Below, piece after piece: positions 6,104 through 13,342 of a stretch of 64,000 nucleotides of DNA (positions are counted from its first letter, which is position 1; each line of letters opens with the position of its first letter). The stretch comes from Wenzhouxiangella sp. XN201 (GTDB taxonomy: Bacteria > Pseudomonadota > Gammaproteobacteria > Xanthomonadales > Wenzhouxiangellaceae). The notes under the pieces are model-generated. The model saw only the letters and a list, made by a program, of their open reading frames with translations. It did no database searches and was not told the origin of the DNA. The stretch covers positions 1 through 64,000 of the forward strand of contig NZ_JAAIVI010000015.1 in the NCBI RefSeq assembly GCF_011008905.1. The letters run 5' to 3'. Both the position numbers and the translations under genes were made by a program.

Positions 6104-6739
6104 ATGCCATCACCCGAGGAAATACTGGTTGGCCTCAGAGCGATTGCCAACGACTGGCGTTTGCTTGCCGCCTTGTGGCATGGCTACTTTGCAGTCCTTG
6201 CTTTGGTGATTGTCCTCGGTGTGCGCCCATCAAGACGCATCGTCGGTGTTCTGTTGGCGTTGCCGTTTCTCTCGGTGAGCATTCTCGCATGGGCCCACAC
6301 CAATCCATTCAATGGAGCCTCCTTCGCGCTGACGGCTATCGTTCTACTCGCCATTGCCGGACGTTTGTCACGCGAGAGTGTAAAAATTGCACCTGCTTGG
6401 CTGGCTGTTCCAGGAGCGTTAATGATTGGGTTTGGCTGGATGTACCCTCATTTTCTCAATAATGCGACTCCTATGGAATACCTATACGCCGCACCAACTG
6501 GGCTCATACCATGCCCAACGTTGTCAATCGTAATCGGATTCACGATGATAATGAGTGGGTTGAGATCGCGGCCGTGGTGTCTAGTCCTGACGATTGTGGG
6601 TCTTTTCTATGGCGCGTTCGGCGCTAGCCGGCTCGACGTCCAAATTGACTGGGTACTGTTACTCGGAGCATTGGCTACAGCGTACGCTGCATTTTCTCCG
6701 CAGGTGATGAGAGATAGTGATGGTGCAACGGCCCGCTAG
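6104..6739 (+). CDS. Integron cassette protein, polytopic membrane, unknown function
   Basis: 211 residues from ATG 6104. The open frame extends upstream to 6023, but that stretch lies inside attC 11, so 6104 is the better start (13 bases after the core). About six hydrophobic segments follow a short polar N-terminus (MPSPEEILVGLRAIANDW). No family is recognised. Its stop overlaps the degenerate closing core CGCTAGC (6734-6740). This is the last cassette with clear boundaries. Confidence 0.7.
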   Translation: MPSPEEILVGLRAIANDWRLLAALWHGYFAVLALVIVLGVRPSRRIVGVLLALPFLSVSILAWAHTNPFNGASFALTAIVLLAIAGRLSRESVKIAPAWLAVPGALMIGFGWMYPHFLNNATPMEYLYAAPTGLIPCPTLSIVIGFTMIMSGLRSRPWCLVLTIVGLFYGAFGASRLDVQIDWVLLLGALATAYAAFSPQVMRDSDGATAR

Positions 6740-6797
6740 CAAGTCGCATCAGTCGGGCCGGTTTGTTCGGCGCCCGCTCCACAAACCGGCCGCTGCC
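6734..6797 (+). repeat. Decayed attC with intact hairpin
   Basis: The inverse core CGCTAGC (6734-6740) is one base off the expected CGCTAAC, followed by AAGTCGC as in the intact sites. It contains an 11-bp perfect inverted repeat GGCCGGTTTGT (6756-6766) and ACAAACCGGCC (6781-6791) with a 14-base loop. No good GTT core closes it. The hairpin could also act as a terminator between the convergent genes. Confidence 0.6.
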
Positions 6798-7624
6798 TAG
6801 AATACGTAAATGAATCCGACGCCTACTTCGCCTTCATAATTGTTGCGCGCGATTGGGCTATCCTCAATGTCGCTGCCATAGCGCTCATAGAGCGCCTCGC
6901 CGAAAACCTGCCAATTCTCGTTGATATATTTACGATAATTGTAATGGAGCCCGATCGAGCGAAATCCTCCGCTCAGGTCGGTCTCATTCAGTCCCGATGC
7001 AGCTGACTGCACCGCGTCTACGCCAAAATCTTTATTGGCATATTCGCTATCGTGAAAGACTGTAACGATGGAAAGTTCAGAACCGGTTCCGTCGTATTGT
7101 TCGCCGAAGCGGCGCCCCACCCCAAAAATACCAAGATTCCCGTTTTCACCGGTTACGACTCGGCCATCCAACCAATAGCGCCAATCGGCATCGAAGGCAC
7201 GTCGCGCTTGCAGTACGAGTTCGAGACCCTCATCTGAATTACCGAGTCCGTCCAATCGACCGTCATCGGAATCACTTTCTTCGCGACCCTCATCGAAGCT
7301 CACGGCGGCCTCGAATAGCCACGTGTCAGCACGAAGACCACGCCACCCCAGCGCCTCACCCGCCCAGAAGAAAATGTCATCACCTCTGCGCCATTGCACC
7401 GCACCAGCAGGCTGGACTTCGAAGCCGAATTCATCCGATCCTTCGTAAGCAGATTCGTATTCAACACCCAGGCCCAACCCGAAGGCCCAGCCGTCATCAC
7501 CCTTGGTGAAATCAACGACCGAGGGTAAGGGCACCAAGGCTGTTTCTCCGTCCTGTGCTAATGCTGGTTGAGAGAGGAGCGAAAGTATGAACACTGCCAA
7601 AAGTGAACCTGTAAGCGTTTTCAT
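6797..7624 (-). CDS. MipA/OmpV-family outer-membrane protein
   Basis: 275 residues when started at ATG 7624 (a longer open frame reaches 7813 but would bury the signal peptide). Residues 1-24 (MKTLTGSLLAVFILSLLSQPALA) are a clear signal peptide. The rest alternates short amphipathic strands with GLGLGVEYESAYEGSDEF near the start and ends GEVGVGFIYVF, a C-terminal aromatic residue typical of outer-membrane beta barrels. MipA/OmpV proteins are barrels linked to cell-wall hydrolase scaffolding or small-molecule uptake. It lies on the strand opposite to all cassettes, between two decayed attC-like sites. Confidence 0.75.
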   Translation of the reverse strand: MKTLTGSLLAVFILSLLSQPALAQDGETALVPLPSVVDFTKGDDGWAFGLGLGVEYESAYEGSDEFGFEVQPAGAVQWRRGDDIFFWAGEALGWRGLRADTWLFEAAVSFDEGREESDSDDGRLDGLGNSDEGLELVLQARRAFDADWRYWLDGRVVTGENGNLGIFGVGRRFGEQYDGTGSELSIVTVFHDSEYANKDFGVDAVQSAASGLNETDLSGGFRSIGLHYNYRKYINENWQVFGEALYERYGSDIEDSPIARNNYEGEVGVGFIYVF

Positions 7625-7704
7625 TTTAATGTGGCACCAGATTATGTTGGGATATAAGATCTCTCCGAGTCTGTGAATTGTGCGTGAAGCTTCGGTGGGC
7701 AGAT

Positions 7705-7779
7705 CAGAAACAATTGCATGCGGTCGGACCAAACCACTCGCTACGCTCCTGGTTTGGCCGCTGATGCGAAGCATTAGGC
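7705..7779 (+). repeat. attC-like relic
   Basis: It starts GAAACAATTGC and ends CATTAGGC (7772-7779), one base off a GTTAGGC core. The centre folds as CCAAACCA (7729-7736), 13-base loop, TGGTTTGG (7750-7757), flanked by CGGTC and GGCCG. Size and layout match an attC that has lost its functional cores. Confidence 0.5.
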
Positions 7780-7834
7780 GACCGAGGAATAATTCTGGAG
7801 CGCGTTGGCGCAATGGAGGGCTAGATTGCTAAAC

Positions 7835-8518
7835 ATGTCCGTTACCTGGTATGCGCGAGTTGCGATCGCAGGAACCGTCTTCTTCTTTGTGGTCGTTTAC
7901 ATCGCCTTTCTGATCATTCAGCCCGAACTGAATCCCCTCTATCGGTTCGGCAGTGAATATGCCGTAGGCCGAATGGGCTGGCTCATGAAGACGGCCTTCT
8001 TCTGCTGGGGCTTCGGACTTCTCGCGCTGGCCCTCGCGATGTCCAAGGGGTTGGGCTCGGAAGCGAAATCACGGGCGGCGATCGTGTTCTTCGTCGTAGC
8101 AGCTACGGGTATTTTTCTGAGCGGGATCTTTGACAGCGACTTGCAGATCCGAAATGAAAATCCGCCGCCGCTCTGGATCGAGCCGCCGCCGTCCGACGAA
8201 CAGATCTGGCATGCCGTATCCGGTATCGTCGGCCTATCGAGCCTCATGATCGGTGCGGGTCTTGCCTCGCGCCGATTGAGAGTTGCCGGGAGACTACATG
8301 GTCGATACCGCTGGCTTCGGCTTCTGTCCTGGCTGTCTCCGATGGCTTTTGTCGGTTTTGCAACGGTATTCGTACCCTATGGGCTGGCCGGGTTAGGCCA
8401 ACGTCTTTTCTTGCTGTTTATTTTTCTTTGGGTCATTCTCGCCGCCCACGGGCTGGCTAAATCCGCATTCTCCTCAGACACTTCGTCGGTAAAGCAGTCC
8501 CGAGACCCGGACTTGTAG
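7835..8518 (+). CDS. DUF998-like membrane protein
   Basis: 227 residues from ATG 7835; a TTG at 7805 in the same frame would add ten residues and lies on the attC-like relic side. Six hydrophobic segments alternate with short loops. The pattern YRFGSEYAVGRMGWLMKTAF after the first helix, with an early HAVSGIVGLSSLMIG helix in the second half, resembles DUF998 family proteins. The assignment is by eye. Function is unknown. Confidence 0.6.
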   Translation: MSVTWYARVAIAGTVFFFVVVYIAFLIIQPELNPLYRFGSEYAVGRMGWLMKTAFFCWGFGLLALALAMSKGLGSEAKSRAAIVFFVVAATGIFLSGIFDSDLQIRNENPPPLWIEPPPSDEQIWHAVSGIVGLSSLMIGAGLASRRLRVAGRLHGRYRWLRLLSWLSPMAFVGFATVFVPYGLAGLGQRLFLLFIFLWVILAAHGLAKSAFSSDTSSVKQSRDPDL

Positions 8519-8575
8519 CACCCAGTCGCGCCCCTGTACTGAAAATCCGTTATGCACTATACATAGAACATTGAT

Positions 8576-8947
8576 ATGAAAAAACTATCCACTATTGGTC
8601 AGATTGCGATTACGGTAAGTGATGTTGAGCAAGCCCTGGGCTTTTACCGCGATGCGTTGGGATTGGATTTCCTTTTCAGCGCTGGTCCTGAGCTTGCATT
8701 CCTGAATGCGGATGGGGTGCGAATTATGCTCAGCACTCCACAAGGTGCAGGAACAGTCGGCGCCAACTCTGTTCTCTACTTCAAAGTCTCTGACATAGAA
8801 GCGGTTCACTCTTCTATCGTTGCGCGCGGCGCCCAGAATGAGCGTGATCCGCAACTCGCTGCCAAAATGCCTGACCATGAGCTGTGGACAGGGTTTCTCC
8901 GGGACCCGGATGGGAACTTGGTGGGGCTTATGGAGGAAAAGCGATAA
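8576..8947 (+). CDS. VOC-superfamily (glyoxalase/bleomycin-resistance-like) protein
   Basis: 123 residues from ATG 8576. It has the double beta-alpha-beta-beta-beta fold pattern: IGQIAITVSDVEQALGFYRD at the start, then LYFKVSDIEAVHSSIVARG, then GFLRDPDGNLVGLMEE at the end. The final glutamate is the usual metal ligand of one half. The first-half histidine is replaced (QIAITV), so metal binding may be incomplete. A GTTATGC at 8549 just upstream may be an old cassette core. Confidence 0.82.
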   Translation: MKKLSTIGQIAITVSDVEQALGFYRDALGLDFLFSAGPELAFLNADGVRIMLSTPQGAGTVGANSVLYFKVSDIEAVHSSIVARGAQNERDPQLAAKMPDHELWTGFLRDPDGNLVGLMEEKR

Positions 8948-9070
8948 TTTTCGGCATCGCGCTTAACCAAGAGAAGCAATGCGCGCCCGGCGCCGCCGGA
9001 CGCCCACCGCGTTCGCGTCGCTGTGAGTTCCGCCTCGCCATTGGTTTTTCATGAAGACGCGCATAATGCC

Positions 9071-9454
9071 ATGACCACAGAACAAGCAATTGACGCTCTC
9101 CGACGTACATTTGTGGATGCATTCAACCGAGGAGACGCGGCAACAATCGCATCCCTTCATACTAATCAAAGCATCTTAATGCCAGCTGGACTGCCATCTG
9201 TAATCGGACAAGATTCCATACTAGAGCTCATTCAGTCGACTTTGGCAGCAGCCCCACCAGATATGAAGTTCGAGTTCGAATCTTCAGAGCTGCGCATCGC
9301 AGATGGATGGGCAGTGGAACGTGGAATCACGAAGGCTTCGGGATCCATTCCAGCTGGAAAGTACGTCATGCTTTACCAGAAGGAAGAAGATGGCCATTGG
9401 CGAATTGCGTGGTCAATCACAAACAGCGATGCACCGCCTCCTCCCCCTGAGTGA
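9071..9454 (+). CDS. SnoaL/DUF4440-like (NTF2-fold) protein
   Basis: 127 residues from ATG 9071; the open frame extends to 9023 but the NTF2 fold begins at TTEQAIDALRRTFVDAFNRGD. The family pattern is clear: helix, then GDAATIASLHTNQSILMPAG, IGQDSILELIQ and a final DGHWRIAWSITNSD strand pair. The protein is cytoplasmic and lacks a signal peptide. The substrate is unknown, as for most of this family. Confidence 0.75.
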   Translation: MTTEQAIDALRRTFVDAFNRGDAATIASLHTNQSILMPAGLPSVIGQDSILELIQSTLAAAPPDMKFEFESSELRIADGWAVERGITKASGSIPAGKYVMLYQKEEDGHWRIAWSITNSDAPPPPPE

Positions 9455-9498
9455 GTCGAGGAATATAATACGGAGCCCCGATTCATCACAAGCGGTTT

Positions 9499-9556
9499 CG
9501 CTAACATGGCGGTCCACCCGACCGCTCTCGGTGGCGGGAGGCTCCCACTGTTAGGC
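9499..9556 (+). repeat. Possible decayed attC
   Basis: CGCTAAC (9499-9505) and GTTAGGC (9550-9556) lie 58 bases apart with GC-rich, weakly paired sequence between (GGCGGTCC, GGTGGCGGGAGG). The next gene starts 20 bases after the second core, as in the intact cassettes. Pairing is poor, so this is tentative. Confidence 0.4.
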
Positions 9557-9575
9557 CGCACTAGGCAATTGTTGC

Positions 9576-10214
9576 ATGCGATTACAGGGAAGAATCACGC
9601 GCTGGGACGATGGCCGGGGTTTTGGCTTCATCGCTTGGCATGGGGACGGCAGTTCCGTCTTTGTTCACATCAAGGAATTCTCTGGCGCGTCACGCCGACC
9701 GCAAGTCGGAGATATTGTTTTCTACGAACTTTCCGAGGGCGACAACGGTAAATCCAGAGCCGTAAACGTCCTCTTTTCAGGCCAACAGAAACCCCAAAAG
9801 CAATCAGGGGGGAGACGTCAAATCGGCCCATGGCCAATAGTGTTTACCGGGCTATTCGTGGGTTTCCTCATCGTTTATGCTAGCTTTCAGCGAGTATCGT
9901 GGTTCTTGCTGGCTTTTTACATTCTGGCGAGTGTAATTACATTTTTCGCCTATAGCTGGGACAAACGTGCGGCTCGGCAGGGCAACTGGCGCACCCCTGA
10001 ATCTAGCCTGCATTTAATGGGGTTAGTTGGTGGTTGGCCCGGTGCACTGGCAGCACAGCGCCTTTTGCGGCATAAGTCCAGTAAGCGAGAGTTCTTGACC
10101 ACGTTCTGGGTTACCGTATCTCTGAACGTGCTGGCTATTGGCTATCTTGTTTGGACCGGTAAAGCGGGTTTCTTCAATCAACTGATAAATGACGTTTGGC
10201 GTAATGTGACCTGA
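9576..10214 (+). CDS. Cold-shock domain fused to DUF1294 membrane domain
   Basis: 212 residues. Residues 1-65 are a cold-shock OB fold with RNP1-like GRGFGFIAW and RNP2-like VFVHIKEF motifs. After a basic linker (PQKQSGGRRQ) come about four membrane helices of the DUF1294 type, including YSWDKRAARQGNWRTPE and LGLVGGWPGALAAQ-like signatures. This fused architecture is known in many proteobacteria. It may couple RNA binding to the inner membrane, though its role is not established. The stop (10212-10214) overlaps an attC-like site, again like a cassette. Confidence 0.88.
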   Translation: MRLQGRITRWDDGRGFGFIAWHGDGSSVFVHIKEFSGASRRPQVGDIVFYELSEGDNGKSRAVNVLFSGQQKPQKQSGGRRQIGPWPIVFTGLFVGFLIVYASFQRVSWFLLAFYILASVITFFAYSWDKRAARQGNWRTPESSLHLMGLVGGWPGALAAQRLLRHKSSKREFLTTFWVTVSLNVLAIGYLVWTGKAGFFNQLINDVWRNVT

Positions 10215-10306
10215 CAAATTGCTGCAGATGATGTTTGACCCCTCCCCATTTGTGCTGCTGCAGAAACGCACATGAGATTAATCGCAGCTAAACTCAGCCG
10301 TTAGGC
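10209..10306 (+). repeat. attC-like site related to attC 7
   Basis: 98 bp from ACCTGAC (10209-10215) to GTTAGGC (10300-10306). The body closely follows attC 7: ACAAATTGCTGCAGATGATG, then CCCCATTTGTGCTGCTGC, then GCAGCTAAACTCAGCCGTTA. The inverse core has degenerated (GAC for AAC). Confidence 0.7.
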
Positions 10307-10386
10307 AGTCCAAAAACGCGGACATCAGGTAAATTCAAAAACGAACTGCCATCAATAAAGCAGAATGACAAAGGTACTCTGTAACT

Positions 10387-10472
10387 GGAGGCTCCGGATG
10401 CTGCTGGACGCTGTCGTTAGCCTGGCCTATCCTTTAATAGATTTCTGGCTAGCGTGTCGGCGTCCAGCCTCC
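10387..10472 (+). repeat. Large imperfect hairpin in a 300-base gap
   Basis: The stretch 10215-10514 has no gene. After the attC-like site it holds an imperfect inverted repeat: GGAGGCT, CTGGACGC and TCGTTAGCC on the left pair with GGCTAGCG, GCGTCCAG and AGCCTCC on the right, around a loop of about 24 bases. GTTAGCC (10416) and GGCTAGC within it resemble integron cores. Its nature is uncertain. Confidence 0.4.
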
Positions 10473-10514
10473 GATAATTCGCAGCCGCAGTTCATGGCTC
10501 GAGTTGGATAAGAT

Positions 10515-10916
10515 ATGGCTGTGCGAACCATTGTTGCGCTAACTTTCCTTTGCGGACCGTCGCTGTACCTTCTGCTGATGTACTTCCGCGAGTACGGATT
10601 CAGAATTGGAAGAGACTCCGGGTGGGGCGTCTTTCCAGCACTCGCCATCATTCTGCTATTGGGGCATGTGTTCGACACTGTCAGCGGCCGATTGGGAGAG
10701 ATCCTAGCTGCCGATTTCTTCCCAGTCAGGGGCTATCTATTCTTCGCGGTTTCAGGTGCGGCCTACGGCGCGGCAATTTTCCCGCACTTGCTCGCAGAAG
10801 ACGGGGCCGTATTTGGGAAGTGGAACGGTTTCAAACATACTCAACTGATCGCAATTCCGGCGTGGATCTGGCTATCGGTACTTATCATTTTGGCAGTATT
10901 TCAGTATGCCAGCTAA
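10515..10916 (+). CDS. Small membrane protein, unknown function
   Basis: 133 residues from ATG 10515. Hydrophobic segments at about 5-22, 38-58, 72-92 and 108-130 suggest four helices. The loop sequence MYFREYGFRIGRDSGWG is charged. No family is recognised. The stop (10914-10916) lies in the AGCTAAC core of the next attC-like site, which supports cassette ancestry. Confidence 0.6.
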   Translation: MAVRTIVALTFLCGPSLYLLLMYFREYGFRIGRDSGWGVFPALAIILLLGHVFDTVSGRLGEILAADFFPVRGYLFFAVSGAAYGAAIFPHLLAEDGAVFGKWNGFKHTQLIAIPAWIWLSVLIILAVFQYAS

Positions 10917-10988
10917 CAAGCCCCTGAAATATGCCCCGGCGCTGACGGCTTTCAACCGGGCGCAAGCCGCTTTTCTGAATCGTTATGC
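10911..10988 (+). repeat. attC-like site
   Basis: 78 bp from AGCTAAC (10911-10917), followed by AAGCCCCTGAAATATGCC, to GTTATGC (10982-10988). Arms CCGGCGCTGACGG and TTCAACCGGGCG pair partly. Both cores are good. It is a plausible functional or recently functional attC with a sequence unlike the main array. Confidence 0.6.
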
Positions 10989-11008
10989 GTCCATAGGACG
11001 AACGTGCC

Positions 11009-11449
11009 GTGCTTGAACGCGTACTGGCATTTCTGAGAGGCGGAACGATTGGTTTCAATAAGCCTGAGTTGCTCCTATTGGACTCAGTGATTGGTGCTTT
11101 GCCCGAGGAGGAGTCTGATGTCTTGAGGAAACAAGTACAGTCCGTTTCCCTTGTGCAAAGGCATGATTCAGGCAGGTTAGTAGCTGCGTACTACCCGAAA
11201 CGATCATCCGTGCCATTGTTGCCTTATCCAGGATACGAATATTGCTTAGCTAAAGTAAGTTACAGATTAAACGAGACGACCAGAACAACAAATGTTGTGC
11301 TGCATGATGGCAAGCTCATGACCCTAGAGAGGAATGTGCCGCGAAGGAATGAGCGTATAGATGAAATTGTTAACGTTTCTCCGCACCCAGGTGATTACAA
11401 GCCAGTAGCTCAGGAAATAGACGCCGAGGCGCATGGTGGCAATGCTTAA
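11009..11449 (+). CDS. Hypothetical soluble protein
   Basis: 146 residues from a GTG at 11009, 20 bases after the attC-like core. It has no membrane segment or signal peptide. Features seen are an N-terminal helix (LERVLAFLRGG), a segment rich in acidic and leucine residues (LPEEESDVLRKQV), and a strand region (LAKVSYRLNETTRTTNVVLHDGK). No family is recognised. Confidence 0.6.
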   Translation: MLERVLAFLRGGTIGFNKPELLLLDSVIGALPEEESDVLRKQVQSVSLVQRHDSGRLVAAYYPKRSSVPLLPYPGYEYCLAKVSYRLNETTRTTNVVLHDGKLMTLERNVPRRNERIDEIVNVSPHPGDYKPVAQEIDAEAHGGNA

Positions 11450-11530
11450 GAAACGCAGGCACCGGGGAATTGTGTCCTCCGCGCTTAAATCTTGCCCGTG
11501 CTGTGGGCCCTTATTGATCAGGGGGCGTTC

Positions 11531-12052
11531 ATGCTGCCCGTAATTGCGTTGCTCCTGGAGCTCATGGCGATCGGCGCAATCATCTACATCGTGCGAGGAA
11601 AACGCAACCCGGTCCGCAGGGTTGAGCATGAATACTTCAATCGATTATGGCTTTGGCCGCCTGGGTCACACACTCGGTGGGAGGCAGAACTAGACCAATC
11701 AACCCCTGAAGCGGATTCCAGAGTGGGGTTCCACGCCGAGACAACTCATGATGAAGTCGATCTAGAATCCCCAACGGATAATGAAGTGGTCTTCTGCGAA
11801 AGTTGGATGTCGAATCTTGACGACCTCTTCCTGCTAACCAAGCCTGCTATCGAGAAGGCCTGGAAAGACTGGATTGAGGAGGAAATGCCGAGCAACTGGA
11901 GGCATGTCTTCTCACTTGATGGATTTTCGGTGCCCAAAGATGGCGATCCTATGAATGTGTGGAGCGTCACGTACTTCTGCAAGCCTGCAGGGCGCTATTT
12001 CAATATCGAGATTCGAGGAGGGAAGCCTACTCTGGAGTCTGTGGATGGATAA
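11531..12052 (+). CDS. Membrane-anchored hypothetical protein
   Basis: 173 residues from ATG 11531, preceded by CAGGGGG at good spacing; a TTG at 11492 in the same frame is less likely. Residues 1-20 form one hydrophobic anchor (MLPVIALLLELMAIGAIIYI) followed by a basic stop (RGKRNPVRR). The acidic globular remainder includes EKAWKDWIEEEMPSNWRHVF and ends in a short strand region. No family is recognised. Confidence 0.6.
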   Translation: MLPVIALLLELMAIGAIIYIVRGKRNPVRRVEHEYFNRLWLWPPGSHTRWEAELDQSTPEADSRVGFHAETTHDEVDLESPTDNEVVFCESWMSNLDDLFLLTKPAIEKAWKDWIEEEMPSNWRHVFSLDGFSVPKDGDPMNVWSVTYFCKPAGRYFNIEIRGGKPTLESVDG

Positions 12053-12212
12053 GATTCTTTATGACCGACGTAGTAGCTAAGTTTCGCAGCAAAAGGGTGA
12101 TAATCTCGTGGCGCGGCCCAGCTATGCATTCAAACGGACCGCGGATTCCCCGTTTCCTGGTACATTAAGGAAGGATCGTATTATCAAGCTTACTTCTTCG
12201 TTTGGAGAACCC

Positions 12213-12686
12213 ATGACTAGCAAAACGTTTGTAGTTATCACCGGACTGGCGCTCCTCAGTGGTTGTGGTTCGCCGGACGTCGACGTCGAAGCAGAAGAGA
12301 AGCATCTAATGGATCTCAGTCGGGAATGGTCCGCTGTGGCTGCTGGCGATGACGTGGAGGATCTCATGAGTTACTGGTCTGATGATGCGGTCATGATGGC
12401 GCCGGGGCAGCCTCCGCTCCGAGGTAAAGAGGCGATCCGAGAGTTCGTGACCTCCACGGGTGAGATTCCTGGATTTAGCATCAGCTGGGAGCCGCTCGAG
12501 GCTCACGTTGCTGAGTCTGGAGATATGGGCTACATGATCGAGCAAAATCAGATCACCATTCCGGACTCAACGGGTGATTTAGTGACTCAGTACAACAAAG
12601 TAATAACCGTATGGGAGAAGCGTGAGGACGGATCCTGGAAGAATGTGGTGGACATGTGGAATAGCGACCCGTCACGAGAAAAGTGA
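12213..12686 (+). CDS. SnoaL/DUF4440-like lipoprotein
   Basis: 157 residues from ATG 12213, with GGAG six bases upstream. The open frame reaches 12108, but that extension (PSYAFKRTADSPF) is repeat-derived rather than coding. Residues 1-18 are a lipoprotein signal with lipobox LLSGC. The mature part is an NTF2-fold domain: EEKHLMDLSREWSAVAAGDD, YWSDDAVMMAPGQPPLRGKE, and a final REDGSWKNVVDMWNSD. It is likely anchored in the envelope. The ligand is unknown. Confidence 0.78.
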   Translation: MTSKTFVVITGLALLSGCGSPDVDVEAEEKHLMDLSREWSAVAAGDDVEDLMSYWSDDAVMMAPGQPPLRGKEAIREFVTSTGEIPGFSISWEPLEAHVAESGDMGYMIEQNQITIPDSTGDLVTQYNKVITVWEKREDGSWKNVVDMWNSDPSREK

Positions 12687-12743
12687 GCATTTTCCCGAGC
12701 TGAGTGGATCAAGCGTGGTTACTAGGTAACGGTTGGAGATAAA

Positions 12744-13124
12744 GTGAAATCAGCCCTGATCGTTGCTTTTGGCGGCGCCATAGGATCTATCCTTCGCTAC
12801 CTTCTGTCGGCCTGGTCGCTTCACCATGCGGCGAGCTGGCGATTTCCCATTGGGACGTTCGCAGTCAATATCCTTGGTTGCCTCACGGTCGGGATACTGT
12901 CGGGCCTTATCGTAAAACACCATTACTTCTCGCCGGATGTTCGCCTGTTTTTGTTCACCGGAATTGCCGGAGGATTCACCACCTTCTCCGCGTTTGGAAT
13001 GGAAACGTTTCATCTACTCCGCCGCGACGAAATATATATCGCTGGGGCCTATGTGATTTCCAGCGTAGTGATTGGCCTTGTTGCGGTTTGGCTTGGTTTC
13101 TTGCTGATTTCCGCACGTAGCTAA
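12744..13124 (+). CDS. crcB: CrcB/Fluc fluoride channel
   Basis: 126 residues from GTG 12744, with TTGGAGAT upstream. It has four membrane helices and the family motifs GGAIGSILRYLLS, PIGTFAVNILGC and GIAGGFTTFSAFGME. Fluc channels are dual-topology dimers that expel fluoride from the cytoplasm. I saw no fluoride riboswitch in the short upstream region. Confidence 0.93.
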   Translation: MKSALIVAFGGAIGSILRYLLSAWSLHHAASWRFPIGTFAVNILGCLTVGILSGLIVKHHYFSPDVRLFLFTGIAGGFTTFSAFGMETFHLLRRDEIYIAGAYVISSVVIGLVAVWLGFLLISARS

Positions 13125-13342
13125 TGGCAGGCCCAAAAGGATCTGATCGCGAATCCGGCTCAATGCTGTGGCCGGCATTCTTCTTTGTGTGAGCGCACCC
13201 GCGATACTTTCGAGCCTGCCGATTAACGACAATCTGTCGGGTACGGACCGTACAGCGCACATCCTGGCACATAAAGTCACTGTCTTCGTTACGCCCTTCG
13301 GTCTTAAGCTAGGCGCGAGCTAATAGGAATGGGAGGTTAAAT

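Noticed and set aside
8519-9022. Possible attC remnants around the VOC gene (GTTATGC at 8549; CGCTTAACC near 8960)
   Set aside because: Only single cores were found, with no paired arms. Chance occurrence is likely.
12108-12212. N-terminal extension (PSYAFKRTADSPF) of the lipoprotein gene
   Set aside because: It resembles translated intergenic repeat. The lipoprotein signal and ribosome-binding site place the start at 12213.
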